Positions 42,864 to 51,977 of a DNA stretch of 64,000 nt are shown in pieces; within the stretch, counting starts at the first letter, position 1, and every line of letters begins with the position of its first letter. The stretch is from Skermanella rosea (lineage in GTDB: Bacteria > Pseudomonadota > Alphaproteobacteria > Azospirillales > Azospirillaceae): NCBI RefSeq assembly GCF_016806835.2, contig NZ_CP086111.1, positions 4,643,471-4,707,470 on the forward strand. The letters run 5' to 3'. Made by a program: the position numbers and the translations under genes. The notes under the pieces are model-generated. The model saw only the letters and a list, made by a program, of their open reading frames with translations, was not told the DNA's origin and made no database searches.

Positions 42864-43862
42864 ATGCACATCCCGCGCGTCTCTTTCGGCCCCGTCTCCT
42901 TCGGAACCTTCCCGATGCCCAGCACCCCTCCGGTCCCCTCGCCCAAGATCATCGCTCCGGGCCTGTCCCCCGCGGCCATCGCGGCCGACCGCGCGGCGCG
43001 GATCGCCCTGATCGCCCTGCTGGTGGGTGCGCTCGGCATCGCGCTGTCGCCGATCTTCGTCCGGCTGAGCGAGATCGGGCCGACCGCCACGGCGTTCTGG
43101 CGCATCGGCTTCGCCATGCCGGTGCTGCTGGCGTGGCTGGCGCTGGAGGGGCGCGGCACGGCGGCCCCCCGCCGTCCCTCGACCCGGCGGGACTATCTGC
43201 GGCTGACCTGGGCCGGCCTGTTCTTCGCGGGGGACCTCGCGGTCTGGCACTGGTCGATCCAGTTCACGTCGGTCGCGAACTCGACCCTGCTCGCCAACTT
43301 CGCGCCGATCTTCGTCACGCTGGTGTCCTGGGCGGTGTTCAAGCAGCGCTTCTCGCGGACCTTCATCGCCGGGCTGGCCCTGGCGATCGGCGGCGCCGTC
43401 GTGCTGATGGGCGAAAGCCTGAACCTCAGCCTCAGCCACCTGTTCGGCGACGCGCTGGGCATCGTCACGGCCATGTTCTACGCCGGCTACATCCTATCGG
43501 TCGGCCGGCTCCGGGCCGAGTTCTCGACCGCCACCATCATGACCTGGACCGGGCTGGTGACCGGCCTGACGCTGATGCCCCTGGCCCTGCTGTCGGGCGA
43601 AAGCCTGATCGCCCCCAGCCTGTACGGCTGGCTGGTGCTGGCGGGCCTGGGCGTGATCAGCCACGCCGGCGGCCAGAGCCTGATCGCCTACGCCCTGGCC
43701 CACCTGCCGCCGGCCTTCTCCTCGGTCAGCCTGCTCCTGCAACCCGCCGCCGCCGGCGTGTTCGCCTGGATCCTGCTCGGCGAACCGCTGAGCGCCTGGC
43801 AGGCCGCCGGCGCCGCCATCGTCCTGGCCGGCATCTTCATCGCCCGGCGGGGCAGCCGGTAG
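42864..43862 (+). CDS. DMT-superfamily (EamA) transporter
   Basis: About 332 residues, with ten predicted membrane helices in two EamA repeats. The first helix is IALIALLVGALGIALSPIFVRLSEIGPTA, and the second repeat opens at ALGIVTAMFYAGYILSVG. The substrate is unknown; EamA carriers export amino acids, metabolites or drugs. Starts at 42837 (TTG), 42864 (ATG) and 42915 (ATG) are all in frame; I use 42864, and the third leaves the least extra sequence. It is divergent from the amidohydrolase gene. Confidence 0.88.
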   Translation: MHIPRVSFGPVSFGTFPMPSTPPVPSPKIIAPGLSPAAIAADRAARIALIALLVGALGIALSPIFVRLSEIGPTATAFWRIGFAMPVLLAWLALEGRGTAAPRRPSTRRDYLRLTWAGLFFAGDLAVWHWSIQFTSVANSTLLANFAPIFVTLVSWAVFKQRFSRTFIAGLALAIGGAVVLMGESLNLSLSHLFGDALGIVTAMFYAGYILSVGRLRAEFSTATIMTWTGLVTGLTLMPLALLSGESLIAPSLYGWLVLAGLGVISHAGGQSLIAYALAHLPPAFSSVSLLLQPAAAGVFAWILLGEPLSAWQAAGAAIVLAGIFIARRGSR

Positions 43863-43979
43863 AACGCCCTTCCAAGCCTTGCGGAACGGTCCGGTCAGGA
43901 CCCTCTGGCGTCAGACGCCGTCTGGTATTACCATGGCAACCCCTATCGAACGAAGACCCGGCCCGGAGGAAGGCGCAAA

Positions 43980-44756
43980 GTGACCGAGACGAGCGAAGCG
44001 GCCGAACCCGTCGCCAAGGCCGGCGCGGACCGGGTTTCCGACAGGGTCGCGACCAAGCTCCTGGACATGATCGCCCACGGCGAGCTGACGCCCGGCCAGC
44101 GGCTCCCGGGGGAGCGGCAGCTTGCCGAGCAGATGCAGGTCAGCCGGGTGTCGGTCCGGGCGGCCTTGCAGCAGCTCAAGACCCAAGGCTTCCTGGCCGC
44201 CGTCCAGGGCGGCGGCACGCGGGTGCTCTCGACCGCCGGCGACATGGACCCGGCGCTGACCGAGATGATCCGGGTCAAGTTCGACAATCTGTATGACCTG
44301 GCCGAGATCCGCGTGATCCTGGAATCCTGGGCGGCCCGCCGCGCCGCGATCAACGCCACGCCCGAGCAGGTGGCCGAGATCGGCCGGACCGTCGTCGCCA
44401 TGGCGCAGCCGTCGCGCGGCAAGCTGCGGGCGACCGACGACGTGGACTTCCACATCGCGATCGGCAAGGCGGCGGGCAGTCCGGTCTACATGCACATCCT
44501 GTCCGTCATCCGCGACACGCTGACCCAGATGCTGGAGTTCCACCGGCACGAGCTGTTCGAGCGGTCCGAGGACAAGGTCGTGCTGGCCCAGCACCGGGCG
44601 ATCCACCGCGCCATCGACCGGCACGATCCCGACGCCGCCGCGACCGCCATGACGGCCCACCTGACCTGGGTGCTCGACCACTACCATGCCGCCCGGCGCC
44701 GCCGCGACGAGGCCGGCGCGGAAAAGCCGCCGGTGGCGGACGCTCCCGCCGGATAG
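43980..44756 (+). CDS. GntR/FadR-family transcriptional regulator (FCD domain)
   Basis: The 258-residue protein has a winged helix (SDRVATKLLDMIAHGELTPGQRLPGERQLAEQMQVSRVSVRAALQQLKTQGFL) and a C-terminal FCD domain with the metal-binding histidines in DFHIAIGKAAGS and HRAIHRAIDRHD. FCD regulators of this type (LldR, PdhR, GlcC) sense organic acids such as lactate, pyruvate or glycolate. Being within 10 kb of glcDEF and pyruvate kinase, a glycolate or pyruvate regulon is plausible, but the gene is not adjacent. The GTG at 43980 follows AGGAAGGCGCAAA. Confidence 0.88.
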   Translation: MTETSEAAEPVAKAGADRVSDRVATKLLDMIAHGELTPGQRLPGERQLAEQMQVSRVSVRAALQQLKTQGFLAAVQGGGTRVLSTAGDMDPALTEMIRVKFDNLYDLAEIRVILESWAARRAAINATPEQVAEIGRTVVAMAQPSRGKLRATDDVDFHIAIGKAAGSPVYMHILSVIRDTLTQMLEFHRHELFERSEDKVVLAQHRAIHRAIDRHDPDAAATAMTAHLTWVLDHYHAARRRRDEAGAEKPPVADAPAG

Positions 44757-44762
44757 GCCGCC

Positions 44763-45578
44763 TCAGCCCCGCCGCTGCGGGGCCACGCCGCCCAGCGCCC
44801 GGGTGATCTCCCCGGCGGCGCCGACGACCAGCACTCCCAGTTCGGCGATCCGCCCGTCGGGGATCCGGACGGCGGGGCCGGAGATCGACAGGGCGCAGAG
44901 CGGCCTGCCGTGCTCGTCATGGACCGCGGCCGCCACGCAGCGCAGCCCGACCGAGTGCTCCTCGTCGTCGACGGCGTAGCCGCGCCTCCGGGTCTCCGCC
45001 AGGTCCCTCGCGAGGTCGTCCGGACCGGTCAGCGTCCGCCCGGTGATCCGCTTCAGCGGCAGCCCCTTCAACACCGCCAGCGCCTCCTCCTCCGGCAGGG
45101 CCGCCAGCAGGGCCTTGCCGACGCCCGAGCAGTAGAGCGGCGCGCGCGTGCCCGGCTGGGACAGGGCGCGCATCATCTCCCGGCATTCGACCTGGGTCAG
45201 GATGACCGCCTCGCCCTTGTCCTCGACCGCGAGGTTGACGGTCTCGCCCGAGTCCTCCATCAGGCGCCGCATGACCGGGCGCGCGATCACGGCATGGTTC
45301 CGCCGGCGCAGGAAGGCGCCGCCGACGGTGAAGGCCTGCACGCCGATGAACCAGCGCCCCCGGTCCTCGTCGAACGCCACGTAGCCCCGCTGCTCCAGGT
45401 TCTTGAGCAGGCGGTGCGCGGTGCTGGGCGGCTGGCCCGTCAGGGCCGCCAGCTCGGCCGAGCCGACGCCGTCCCCGGCCGCCGCGATGCATTCCAGCAG
45501 GTCGAGCGACCGGCTCAGCGCCTGGACCGGGCCGGCCGCCTCCGCCCTGGTCCCCTGTTGCCCGTGATCCCCGTCCAA
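44763..45578 (-). CDS. IclR-family transcriptional regulator
   Basis: The 271-residue protein has the IclR HTH (VQALSRSLDLLECIAAAGDGVGSAELAALTGQPPSTAHRLLKNL) and effector-binding domain (YCSGVGKALLAALPEEEA, GYAVDDEEHSVGLRCVAAAV). The start is a TTG at 45578 after GGAGAGG; no ATG is near. It lies convergent with the GntR gene, six bases away, and divergent from pyk, whose promoter region it may share. IclR regulators usually control catabolism of small acids or aromatic compounds. Targets here are unknown. Confidence 0.88.
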   Translation of the reverse strand: MDGDHGQQGTRAEAAGPVQALSRSLDLLECIAAAGDGVGSAELAALTGQPPSTAHRLLKNLEQRGYVAFDEDRGRWFIGVQAFTVGGAFLRRRNHAVIARPVMRRLMEDSGETVNLAVEDKGEAVILTQVECREMMRALSQPGTRAPLYCSGVGKALLAALPEEEALAVLKGLPLKRITGRTLTGPDDLARDLAETRRRGYAVDDEEHSVGLRCVAAAVHDEHGRPLCALSISGPAVRIPDGRIAELGVLVVGAAGEITRALGGVAPQRRG

Positions 45579-45874
45579 AGCCTCTCCGCCAGTCTGGAAA
45601 ACCCACCCCCTGTGTAAGGGCTGTCGCGGAGCGGCGCAACCGGGCGAAACGTCGGCCGCTCCGCCCGGTCAGTCGAACAGGCGGCCCCGACCCGACCGGC
45701 ATTGACATTCCGGCACCGGACGGCAAGTTTTGGCTCGGCGGTGACCCGCCCGCGGCACCCGCCCGTTTCGGCCCGCCCGTCTCGGAATGACCGCACACCG
45801 GCATTGTTGACCATCCGACGCCTCCAGCCGGGGCGAAGCCTCCTGAACCAAGACCCGCGCGAGAAGGGATTCAC

Positions 45875-47326
45875 ATGAAACGCAAGGCCAGTTCGATCCG
45901 GCGTTCCCGCTCGACCAAGATCGTCGCGACGCTCGGGCCGGGCACGTCCTCGCCGGAACAGATCCGCGCCCTGTTCGAGGCCGGCGTCGACGTGTTCCGG
46001 CTCAACTTCAGCCATGGCGTCCAGGAGGACCACGGCACCCGACTGGAGATCCTGCGGGGGCTGGAAAAGCAGGCGGGCCGCCCGATCTGCGTCATGGCCG
46101 ACCTGCAGGGGCCGAAGCTCCGCGTGGGCCGTTTCGCCGACGGACCGATCAAGCTGAGCCCCGGCATGAGGTTCCGCCTCGACCTGTCCGACGAGCCGGG
46201 CGACGAGACCAGGGTCAAGCTGCCCCACCCCGAGATCTTCGAGGCGCTGACCCCCGACACCGACCTGCTGCTCGACGACGGCCGGGTCCGGCTGCGCGTG
46301 CTGAGCTGCGGTCCCGACCATGCCGAGACGGAAGTGGTCACCGGCACCCAGCTGTCCGACCGCAAGGGCGTCAACGTCCCGAACGTGCTGCTGCCGCTGT
46401 CGCCGCTGACCGCCAAGGACCGCGACGACCTGCGCTACGCGCTCGACATCGGCGTGGACTGGGTGGCACTCAGCTTCGTCCAGCGGCCGGAGGACGTGGC
46501 CGAGGCGCGGCGGCTGATCGCCAACCGCGCGGCGCTGCTGGTCAAGCTGGAGAAGCCGTCCGCCATCGCCCACCTCGACGAGCTGATCGAGATGGCCGAC
46601 GGCATCATGGTCGCGCGCGGCGACCTTGGCGTGGAGATGCCGGCCGAGGACGTGCCCAGCATCCAGAAGCGGATCGTCCGCGAGTCGCGCATGGCCGGCA
46701 AGCCGGTGATCGTCGCGACCCAGATGCTGGAATCCATGATCGGCTCGCCGGCCCCGACCCGCGCCGAAGCGTCCGACGTCGCGACCGCCGTCTATGACGG
46801 TGCCGACGCCGTGATGCTGTCGGCGGAGACCGCGACCGGCGCCTACCCGATCGAGGCCGTGTCGATCATGGACCGCATCGCCCGCCGGGTCGAGCACGAC
46901 CCGCTCTACCGCGCCATCATGGACGCCCAGCACCCCGACCCCCAGCGGACCTCGGCGGACGCGATCACCGCGGCGGCCCGCCAGGTCGCGCATACCGTGT
47001 CGGCCGCCTGCATCGTGACCTACACGACCTCCGGCTCCACGGCGCTCCGCGCGGTCCGCGAGCGGCCGGACGTGCCGATCCTGTGCCTGACCTCACGCCT
47101 GGAGACCGCGCGCCGGCTGGTGCTGTCCTACGGCGTCCACAGCGTCAACACCGGCGACGTCAGCACCTTCGCCGAGATGGTCCAGAAGGCCTCGCGCATC
47201 GCCTACCAGGACGGCCTCGCCACCGAGGGCCAGCGGCTGGTGATCACCGCCGGCATCCCCTTCGGCACCCCCGGCAACACCAACGTCCTGCGCATCGCCT
47301 GGGTCGAGGGCAACAGCCAGCCGTGA
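45875..47326 (+). CDS. pyk: pyruvate kinase
   Basis: The 483-residue enzyme transfers phosphate from PEP to ADP at the end of glycolysis. It shows TKIVATLGPGTSS, VFRLNFSHG, ADLQGPKLRVG, SFVQRPEDV, the active-site LVKLEKPSAIAHLDELIEMADGIMVARGDLGVEM, and ATQMLESM with DVATAVYDGADAVMLSAETATG. The C-terminal regulatory domain is complete. The ATG at 45875 follows AGAAGGGATTCAC. glcF lies convergent 15 bases after its stop. Confidence 0.97.
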   Translation: MKRKASSIRRSRSTKIVATLGPGTSSPEQIRALFEAGVDVFRLNFSHGVQEDHGTRLEILRGLEKQAGRPICVMADLQGPKLRVGRFADGPIKLSPGMRFRLDLSDEPGDETRVKLPHPEIFEALTPDTDLLLDDGRVRLRVLSCGPDHAETEVVTGTQLSDRKGVNVPNVLLPLSPLTAKDRDDLRYALDIGVDWVALSFVQRPEDVAEARRLIANRAALLVKLEKPSAIAHLDELIEMADGIMVARGDLGVEMPAEDVPSIQKRIVRESRMAGKPVIVATQMLESMIGSPAPTRAEASDVATAVYDGADAVMLSAETATGAYPIEAVSIMDRIARRVEHDPLYRAIMDAQHPDPQRTSADAITAAARQVAHTVSAACIVTYTTSGSTALRAVRERPDVPILCLTSRLETARRLVLSYGVHSVNTGDVSTFAEMVQKASRIAYQDGLATEGQRLVITAGIPFGTPGNTNVLRIAWVEGNSQP

Positions 47327-47341
47327 GGCCGGCATTCCCGG

Positions 47342-48685
47342 CTACTCCGCCGCCTGGACCTGCGGGGCCGCCTTCGGCCGCGTGACGAAGGCCGGGTTGC
47401 CCTTCAGGGCCTCCGGCAGCGGGCCGCCGGTCGCCCAGTCCAGCAGCTCGACCGTATGGACGATCGGGATGCCGGTGCCGGACCCGATCTGGGTCATGCA
47501 GCCGATATTGCCGGCGGCGATCACCTGGGGCTTGGTGCTCTCGATGTTGTGGACCTTGCGGTCCCGCAGCTTCGTCGCGATCTCGGGCTGAAGCAGGTTG
47601 TAGGTGCCGGCCGAGCCGCAGCACAGGTGCCCCTCCGGCACCTCGCGGATCTGGAACCCGGCGGCTCCCAGCAAGGCGCGCGGCGGCGTCTTGATCTTTT
47701 GTCCGTGCTGCATCGAGCAGGCGGAATGGTAGGCAACCACCTGCCCCGTCTCGACCACCGGCTCGCCCAGGCCCAGTTCGGCCATGAACTCGGTGACGTC
47801 CTTCGCCAGGGCCGAGATGCGCGCCGCCTTGTCGGCCAGCTCCTTGTCCTCCCGGAACATGAAGCCGTAGTCCTTGACGGTCGTTCCGCAGCCGGACGTG
47901 TTGATCACGATGGCGTCCAGGCCGCCCCGCTCGATCTCCCGCGTCCAGGCCAGGATGTTGGCGCGGGCGAAGCCGTGGCTGCTGTCGGTCTGGCCCAGAT
48001 GGTGGTTCAGGGCGCCGCAGCAGCCCGCCCCCTTGGCCACCACCACCTCGACGCCGTGGCGGGTCAGCAGGCGGACGGTGGATTCGTTGATAGCGGTGTT
48101 CAGCACCTGCTGGGCGCATCCGTTCAGGATCGCGACGCGCTTGCGCCGCGCGCCCTCGGCCGGGATCACCTGCGGCTTGTCCACGGCGCTGGGGCCGGGA
48201 ATCCGCTTCGGGGCCAAGGCCAGCATGCCCTTCAGCTTGGCGGGCAGGACGCCCGCGACCGGGCTTCCCGCCCGCGCGGCCATCAGCGCCATGCGGAACA
48301 GGCCCGGACGCGGCAGGACCGTCGCCAGCATCCTGCGCATCAGCCGGTCCGCCGCCGGACGGCGGTAGGTCTTCTCGATATGGGCGCGGCCATGGTCGAC
48401 CAGGTGCATGTAATGCACGCCGGACGGACAGGTGGTCATGCAGGACAGGCAGGACAGGCAGCGGTCGATATGCTTGACCACCTGCTCGGTCGCCGGCTTG
48501 TCGTTCTCCAGCATGTCCTTCATCAGGTAGATGCGGCCGCGCGGGCTGTCCAGCTCGTCGCCCAGCAGGGCATAGGTCGGGCAGGTCGCCGTGCAGAAGC
48601 CGCAATGGACGCAGGCGCGCAGGATCTTTTCGGACTCGCGGACATCGGCGTCGGCGAGCTGGGCGAGGGAGAAATTGGTCTGCAT
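47342..48685 (-). CDS. glcF: glycolate oxidase iron-sulfur subunit
   Basis: The 447-residue protein has two 4Fe-4S ferredoxin clusters near the N-terminus (CVHCGFCTATCPTY and CLSCLSCMTTCPSGVHY). Two CCG domains follow in the second half (GCAQQVLN..., KGAGCCGALNHHLGQ, SGCGTTVKDYG, LCCGSAGTYNLLQ). With GlcD and GlcE it oxidises glycolate to glyoxylate at the membrane and feeds electrons to the quinone pool. It is the last gene of the glcDEF operon, 14 bases after the glcE stop. Confidence 0.95.
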   Translation of the reverse strand: MQTNFSLAQLADADVRESEKILRACVHCGFCTATCPTYALLGDELDSPRGRIYLMKDMLENDKPATEQVVKHIDRCLSCLSCMTTCPSGVHYMHLVDHGRAHIEKTYRRPAADRLMRRMLATVLPRPGLFRMALMAARAGSPVAGVLPAKLKGMLALAPKRIPGPSAVDKPQVIPAEGARRKRVAILNGCAQQVLNTAINESTVRLLTRHGVEVVVAKGAGCCGALNHHLGQTDSSHGFARANILAWTREIERGGLDAIVINTSGCGTTVKDYGFMFREDKELADKAARISALAKDVTEFMAELGLGEPVVETGQVVAYHSACSMQHGQKIKTPPRALLGAAGFQIREVPEGHLCCGSAGTYNLLQPEIATKLRDRKVHNIESTKPQVIAAGNIGCMTQIGSGTGIPIVHTVELLDWATGGPLPEALKGNPAFVTRPKAAPQVQAAE

Positions 48686-48699
48686 GGCGGTTCTCTGCG

Positions 48700-49947
48700 T
48701 CAGACCCCGGCGTACATGCGGCCGGGATTGAAGATGCGCTTGGGGTCCAGGGTTTCCTTGACGCGGGCGGACAGGGCCGCCAGCGGTGCCGGCTGGGGAT
48801 GGAACACGTCGGAAGACGCGCGGACGGTGTCGGGCGCCCGGATCAGCGTGGCGTGGCCGCCGCCCGATCCTCCGCCCAGGCCGACCGCGCCGCGCACGGC
48901 GTGCTGCCCGGCCGCCTCGGCGCCGGGATCGACGGCGAGCCAGATCAGGCCGCCGCCCCAGTCGAAATAAGCGTCGGAGCCGGGCAGCCGCCGCTTGATG
49001 TCGGCCACCACCCGGGCACCGTCGGCGGGCGGCACCGACAGGCGCCAGACCAGCCGTTCCGGTTGGGCAACGAACGGCTTGACGTCCCGGAGGGCGGCCC
49101 AGAAGGCCAGCGACGGCTCGCGGTCCAGGAAGTCCACCGTCCCGAAGCCGCCGAGCAGATCGCGCAGCTTGCCGGCGCGGTACTCGATCGACCGGCCGAA
49201 ACCCTCCAGCCGGATCGCGGTCGCCGCGGCGTCCGATCCCCCGGTGCCCAACTCCTCGACGCCCAGCCCGCCCGCCAGCGACGCCGGCACATGGGCGGCG
49301 CCGGCGACTTCGTAGGGGCTCTGCAGGGCCAGCGCCATCACCCGGATGGCGTCCGTGTCGTCCAGCCCGCGGACCAGCACGGTGCGGGTGACCTCCGGCG
49401 CCGGAAGCACCTTCAGCGTGACCTCGGTCAGCACCGTCAGCGTGCCGTAGGCGCCGGCCACCAGCTTGGGCAGGTCGTAGCCGGTGACGTTCTTGACCAC
49501 CCTGCCGCCGGCCTTGAAGGCCTCGCCGCGGCCGCTGACCGCCTGGCACCCCAGGAAATGGTCGCGCACGGCGCCCGCCTTGACCCGGCGCGGCCCCGCC
49601 AGATTGCAGGACACCACGCCGCCGATCGTCTGGCGGCCGGCCTCGCCGCCCAGCAGCGGGCCGAAGTCGGTCGGCTCGAAGGCGAACTGCTGGCGGTTCT
49701 CGGCCAGCAGGGCTTCCAGCTCGGCCAGCGGGGTCCCGGCGCGGGCGGACAGCACCAGCTCTTCCGGTTCGTACAGGGTCACGCCGGTCAGGCCCGACAG
49801 GTCGAGCGTGTGGGTCGCCTGGAACGGGCGCCCCAGCGCCCGCTTGCTGCCGTTCCCCACCAGCTCCAGCGGGGTTTCCTCGGAAATGGCCCAGCGGACG
49901 GCCTCCAGGGCCTGGTCCGCGTCCGTGGGCTTCAGATGTGTCTTCAT
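48700..49947 (-). CDS. glcE: glycolate oxidase FAD-binding subunit
   Basis: The 415-residue protein is of the VAO/PCMH flavin fold: VGNGSKRALGRP, FGPLLGGEAGRQTIGGVVSCNLAGPRRVKAGAVRDHFLG, and FKAGGRVVKNVTGYDLPKLVAGAYGTL. Its C-terminus has the flavoprotein end FNPGRMYAGV. It pairs with GlcD, which carries the second flavin domain, in the three-subunit oxidase. It follows glcD by seven bases. Confidence 0.94.
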   Translation of the reverse strand: MKTHLKPTDADQALEAVRWAISEETPLELVGNGSKRALGRPFQATHTLDLSGLTGVTLYEPEELVLSARAGTPLAELEALLAENRQQFAFEPTDFGPLLGGEAGRQTIGGVVSCNLAGPRRVKAGAVRDHFLGCQAVSGRGEAFKAGGRVVKNVTGYDLPKLVAGAYGTLTVLTEVTLKVLPAPEVTRTVLVRGLDDTDAIRVMALALQSPYEVAGAAHVPASLAGGLGVEELGTGGSDAAATAIRLEGFGRSIEYRAGKLRDLLGGFGTVDFLDREPSLAFWAALRDVKPFVAQPERLVWRLSVPPADGARVVADIKRRLPGSDAYFDWGGGLIWLAVDPGAEAAGQHAVRGAVGLGGGSGGGHATLIRAPDTVRASSDVFHPQPAPLAALSARVKETLDPKRIFNPGRMYAGV

Positions 49948-49954
49948 GCCGGGC

Positions 49955-51445
49955 CTAGAAGCGCGGGAGGTCGGGAAACGGGATCTGCCCGCGGTGTATA
50001 TGCATGCGGCCCAGCTCGGCGCAGCGGTGGAGCTGCGGGAAGACCTTGCCGGGGTTCAGCAGCCCTTCGGGGTCGAAGGCGCATTTCAGCCGCTGCTGCT
50101 GGTTCAGGTCGATCTCGGTGAACTGGTGGGTCATCAGGTCGCGTTTCTCGACCCCGACGCCGTGCTCGCCGGTCAGCACGCCGCCGACCTCGACGCACAG
50201 CTTCAGGATGTCGGCGCCGAAATCCTCCGCCGCCTGCAACTCGCCGGGCTTGTTGGCATCGTAGAGGATCAGCGGGTGCAGGTTGCCGTCGCCGGCGTGG
50301 AACACGTTGGCGACCCGAAGCCCGTGCTTCTCCGACATCTCGGTCATGCGGTTGAGGACCAGCGGCAGCTGCTTGCGCGGGATCGTCCCGTCCATGCACA
50401 GATAGTCCGGGCTGATCCGGCCCACGGCGGGGAAAGCCGCCTTGCGCCCGGCCCAGAAAACCATCCGCTCGTCCTCCGACTCGCTGACCCGGACCGAGAC
50501 GGCGCCGCAGTCGCGGGCGATCTTCTCCACCTCGCCGATCAGGTGGTTGACCTCCGCCTCCGGCCCGTCCAGCTCGACGATCAGCAGCGCCTCCACGTCC
50601 AGCGGATATCCCGCGTGGACGAACTCCTCCGCCGCGTGGATCGCCGGCTTGTCCATCATCTCCATGCCCCCGGGAATGATGCCGGCCGCGATGATGGCGG
50701 CCACGCAGTTGCCGCCGGTCTCGCTGCTCGGGAATCCGATCAGGACGGCGCGCAGCGTCTCCGGCTTGCGCAGGATGCGGACGGTGACCTCGGTCACGAC
50801 GCCCAGCAGCCCCTCCGACCCGGTCATGATGCCGAGCAGGTCGTAGCCTTCGGCATCCAGGTGCTTGCCGCCGAGCCGGACGATGTCGCCGTTCATCAGC
50901 ACCATCTCGATGCCGAGCACGTTGTTTGTGGTCAGGCCGTATTTCAGGCAGTGGACCCCGCCGGAATTCTCCGCGATGTTGCCGCCGATCGTGCACGCGA
51001 TCTGGCTCGACGGGTCCGGGGCGTAATAGAACCCCTCGTGCGCCACCGCGGTGGTGATGCCCAGGTTGGTGACGCCGGGCTGGGCGGTCACGGTCCGGTT
51101 GGCGTAGTCGATGTCCAGGATCTTGTTGAATTTGCCCAGGCCCAGGATGATCCCGTCGGCCAGAGGCAGCGCGCCGCCGGACAGGGACGTGCCGGCTCCC
51201 CGGGGAACGACCTTGATCCCAAGCTCGTTGCAGTATTTCAGGACCTGGGAGACCTGCTCGGTCGTGGTCGGCAGGACGACCACCATGGGCAGCTGGCGAT
51301 AGGCCGTCAGGGCGTCGGTCTCGTAAACCCGCATCTCGTCACGTTCGACGATGACGCCTTCGCCCGGCACGATGGCCCTCAGAGCATTGACGATCTCCGC
51401 CCGGCGGGCGAGCACCGAAGCGTCAGGCGTGGGCATCTTGATCAT
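49955..51445 (-). CDS. glcD: glycolate oxidase catalytic subunit
   Basis: The 496-residue flavoprotein binds FAD through VVPRGAGTSLSGGALPLADGIILGLGKFNKI and IGGNIAENSGGVHCLKYGLTTNNVLG. The C-terminal substrate part has VFHAGDGNLHPLIL and GVLTGEHGVGVEKRDLM. It oxidises glycolate or D-lactate, the main product of phosphoglycolate salvage. The ATG at 51445 is preceded by AGGAGGAAA. The first frame codon lies further upstream in non-homologous sequence. It is the first gene of glcDEF. Confidence 0.95.
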   Translation of the reverse strand: MIKMPTPDASVLARRAEIVNALRAIVPGEGVIVERDEMRVYETDALTAYRQLPMVVVLPTTTEQVSQVLKYCNELGIKVVPRGAGTSLSGGALPLADGIILGLGKFNKILDIDYANRTVTAQPGVTNLGITTAVAHEGFYYAPDPSSQIACTIGGNIAENSGGVHCLKYGLTTNNVLGIEMVLMNGDIVRLGGKHLDAEGYDLLGIMTGSEGLLGVVTEVTVRILRKPETLRAVLIGFPSSETGGNCVAAIIAAGIIPGGMEMMDKPAIHAAEEFVHAGYPLDVEALLIVELDGPEAEVNHLIGEVEKIARDCGAVSVRVSESEDERMVFWAGRKAAFPAVGRISPDYLCMDGTIPRKQLPLVLNRMTEMSEKHGLRVANVFHAGDGNLHPLILYDANKPGELQAAEDFGADILKLCVEVGGVLTGEHGVGVEKRDLMTHQFTEIDLNQQQRLKCAFDPEGLLNPGKVFPQLHRCAELGRMHIHRGQIPFPDLPRF

Positions 51446-51647
51446 GCCGTGTTTCCTCCTCCAGCGGACGGGGCCGTACAGCGGCAACAGCCGATGCCGG
51501 TCTCTTGTCCCTCGGCCGCGCCTCGTCGGCGGCGGCATTTCATCGCGCGCACATTGGAAAATCGTCGCGTTGATGTAAAGTGGTATCACCACTTGGCCGA
51601 ACAAGAGGCCCTGAAGAAAGGATCCTGCGGGTTTTCACCACCCCTGA

Positions 51648-51680
51648 AAAGCAAAACCGCGCCGAAACTGCGGCGCGGTC
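51648..51680 (-). terminator. terminator after rpmJ
   Basis: ACCGCGCCG and CGGCGCGGT (51657-51680) form a 9-bp stem with a 6-nt loop, followed on the minus strand by TTTTGCTTTT. It lies 37 bases past the rpmJ stop. Confidence 0.85.
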
Positions 51681-51716
51681 ACCCCCCGGAGATACGGGCT
51701 CTCCCCTTCAGCACGC

Positions 51717-51842
51717 TCAGCCCTGGCGCGCCTTGAAGCGGGGGTTCTGCTTGTTGATGACATAGACGCGGCCCTTGCGGCGGATCACGCGGCAGGCCTT
51801 GTGCCGGGTCTTCATGGATTTCAGCGAGTTCACGATCTTCAT
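51717..51842 (-). CDS. rpmJ: 50S ribosomal protein L36, type B
   Basis: A 41-residue protein beginning [19 protein letters not shown] and ending RFKARQG. Type B L36 is longer than the zinc-binding 37-residue form and lacks its full set of zinc-binding residues, with a single Cys here. It is the only L36 copy visible in the window; other copies may lie elsewhere. The gene is monocistronic with its own terminator. The start at 51842 has GGAGGG... upstream (CTGGGACTGTGAACC region). Confidence 0.93.
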   Translation of the reverse strand: MKIVNSLKSMKTRHKACRVIRRKGRVYVINKQNPRFKARQG

Positions 51843-51937
51843 GGTTCACAGTCCCAGGAGGGTAAGTCACAAGAGCGGCGGAAAATATGGAGCGCAAGGC
51901 CCGATGTCAACAAGCGCCTGTGTTTGCGCGCCGTTTT

Positions 51938-51977
51938 CGGGTCAGCCTTCCGACCCCCGGGTCAGCCTTCTGACCCG
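51938..51977. repeat. 20-bp duplication at methyltransferase stop codon
   Basis: The unit CGGGTCAGCCTTCNGACCC occurs twice in tandem with a period of 20 bases (51938 and 51958). The right copy covers the methyltransferase stop; the left copy lies just beyond. Each copy has inverted GGGTC/GACCC arms, so it may also be part of a weak hairpin terminator. Confidence 0.7.
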
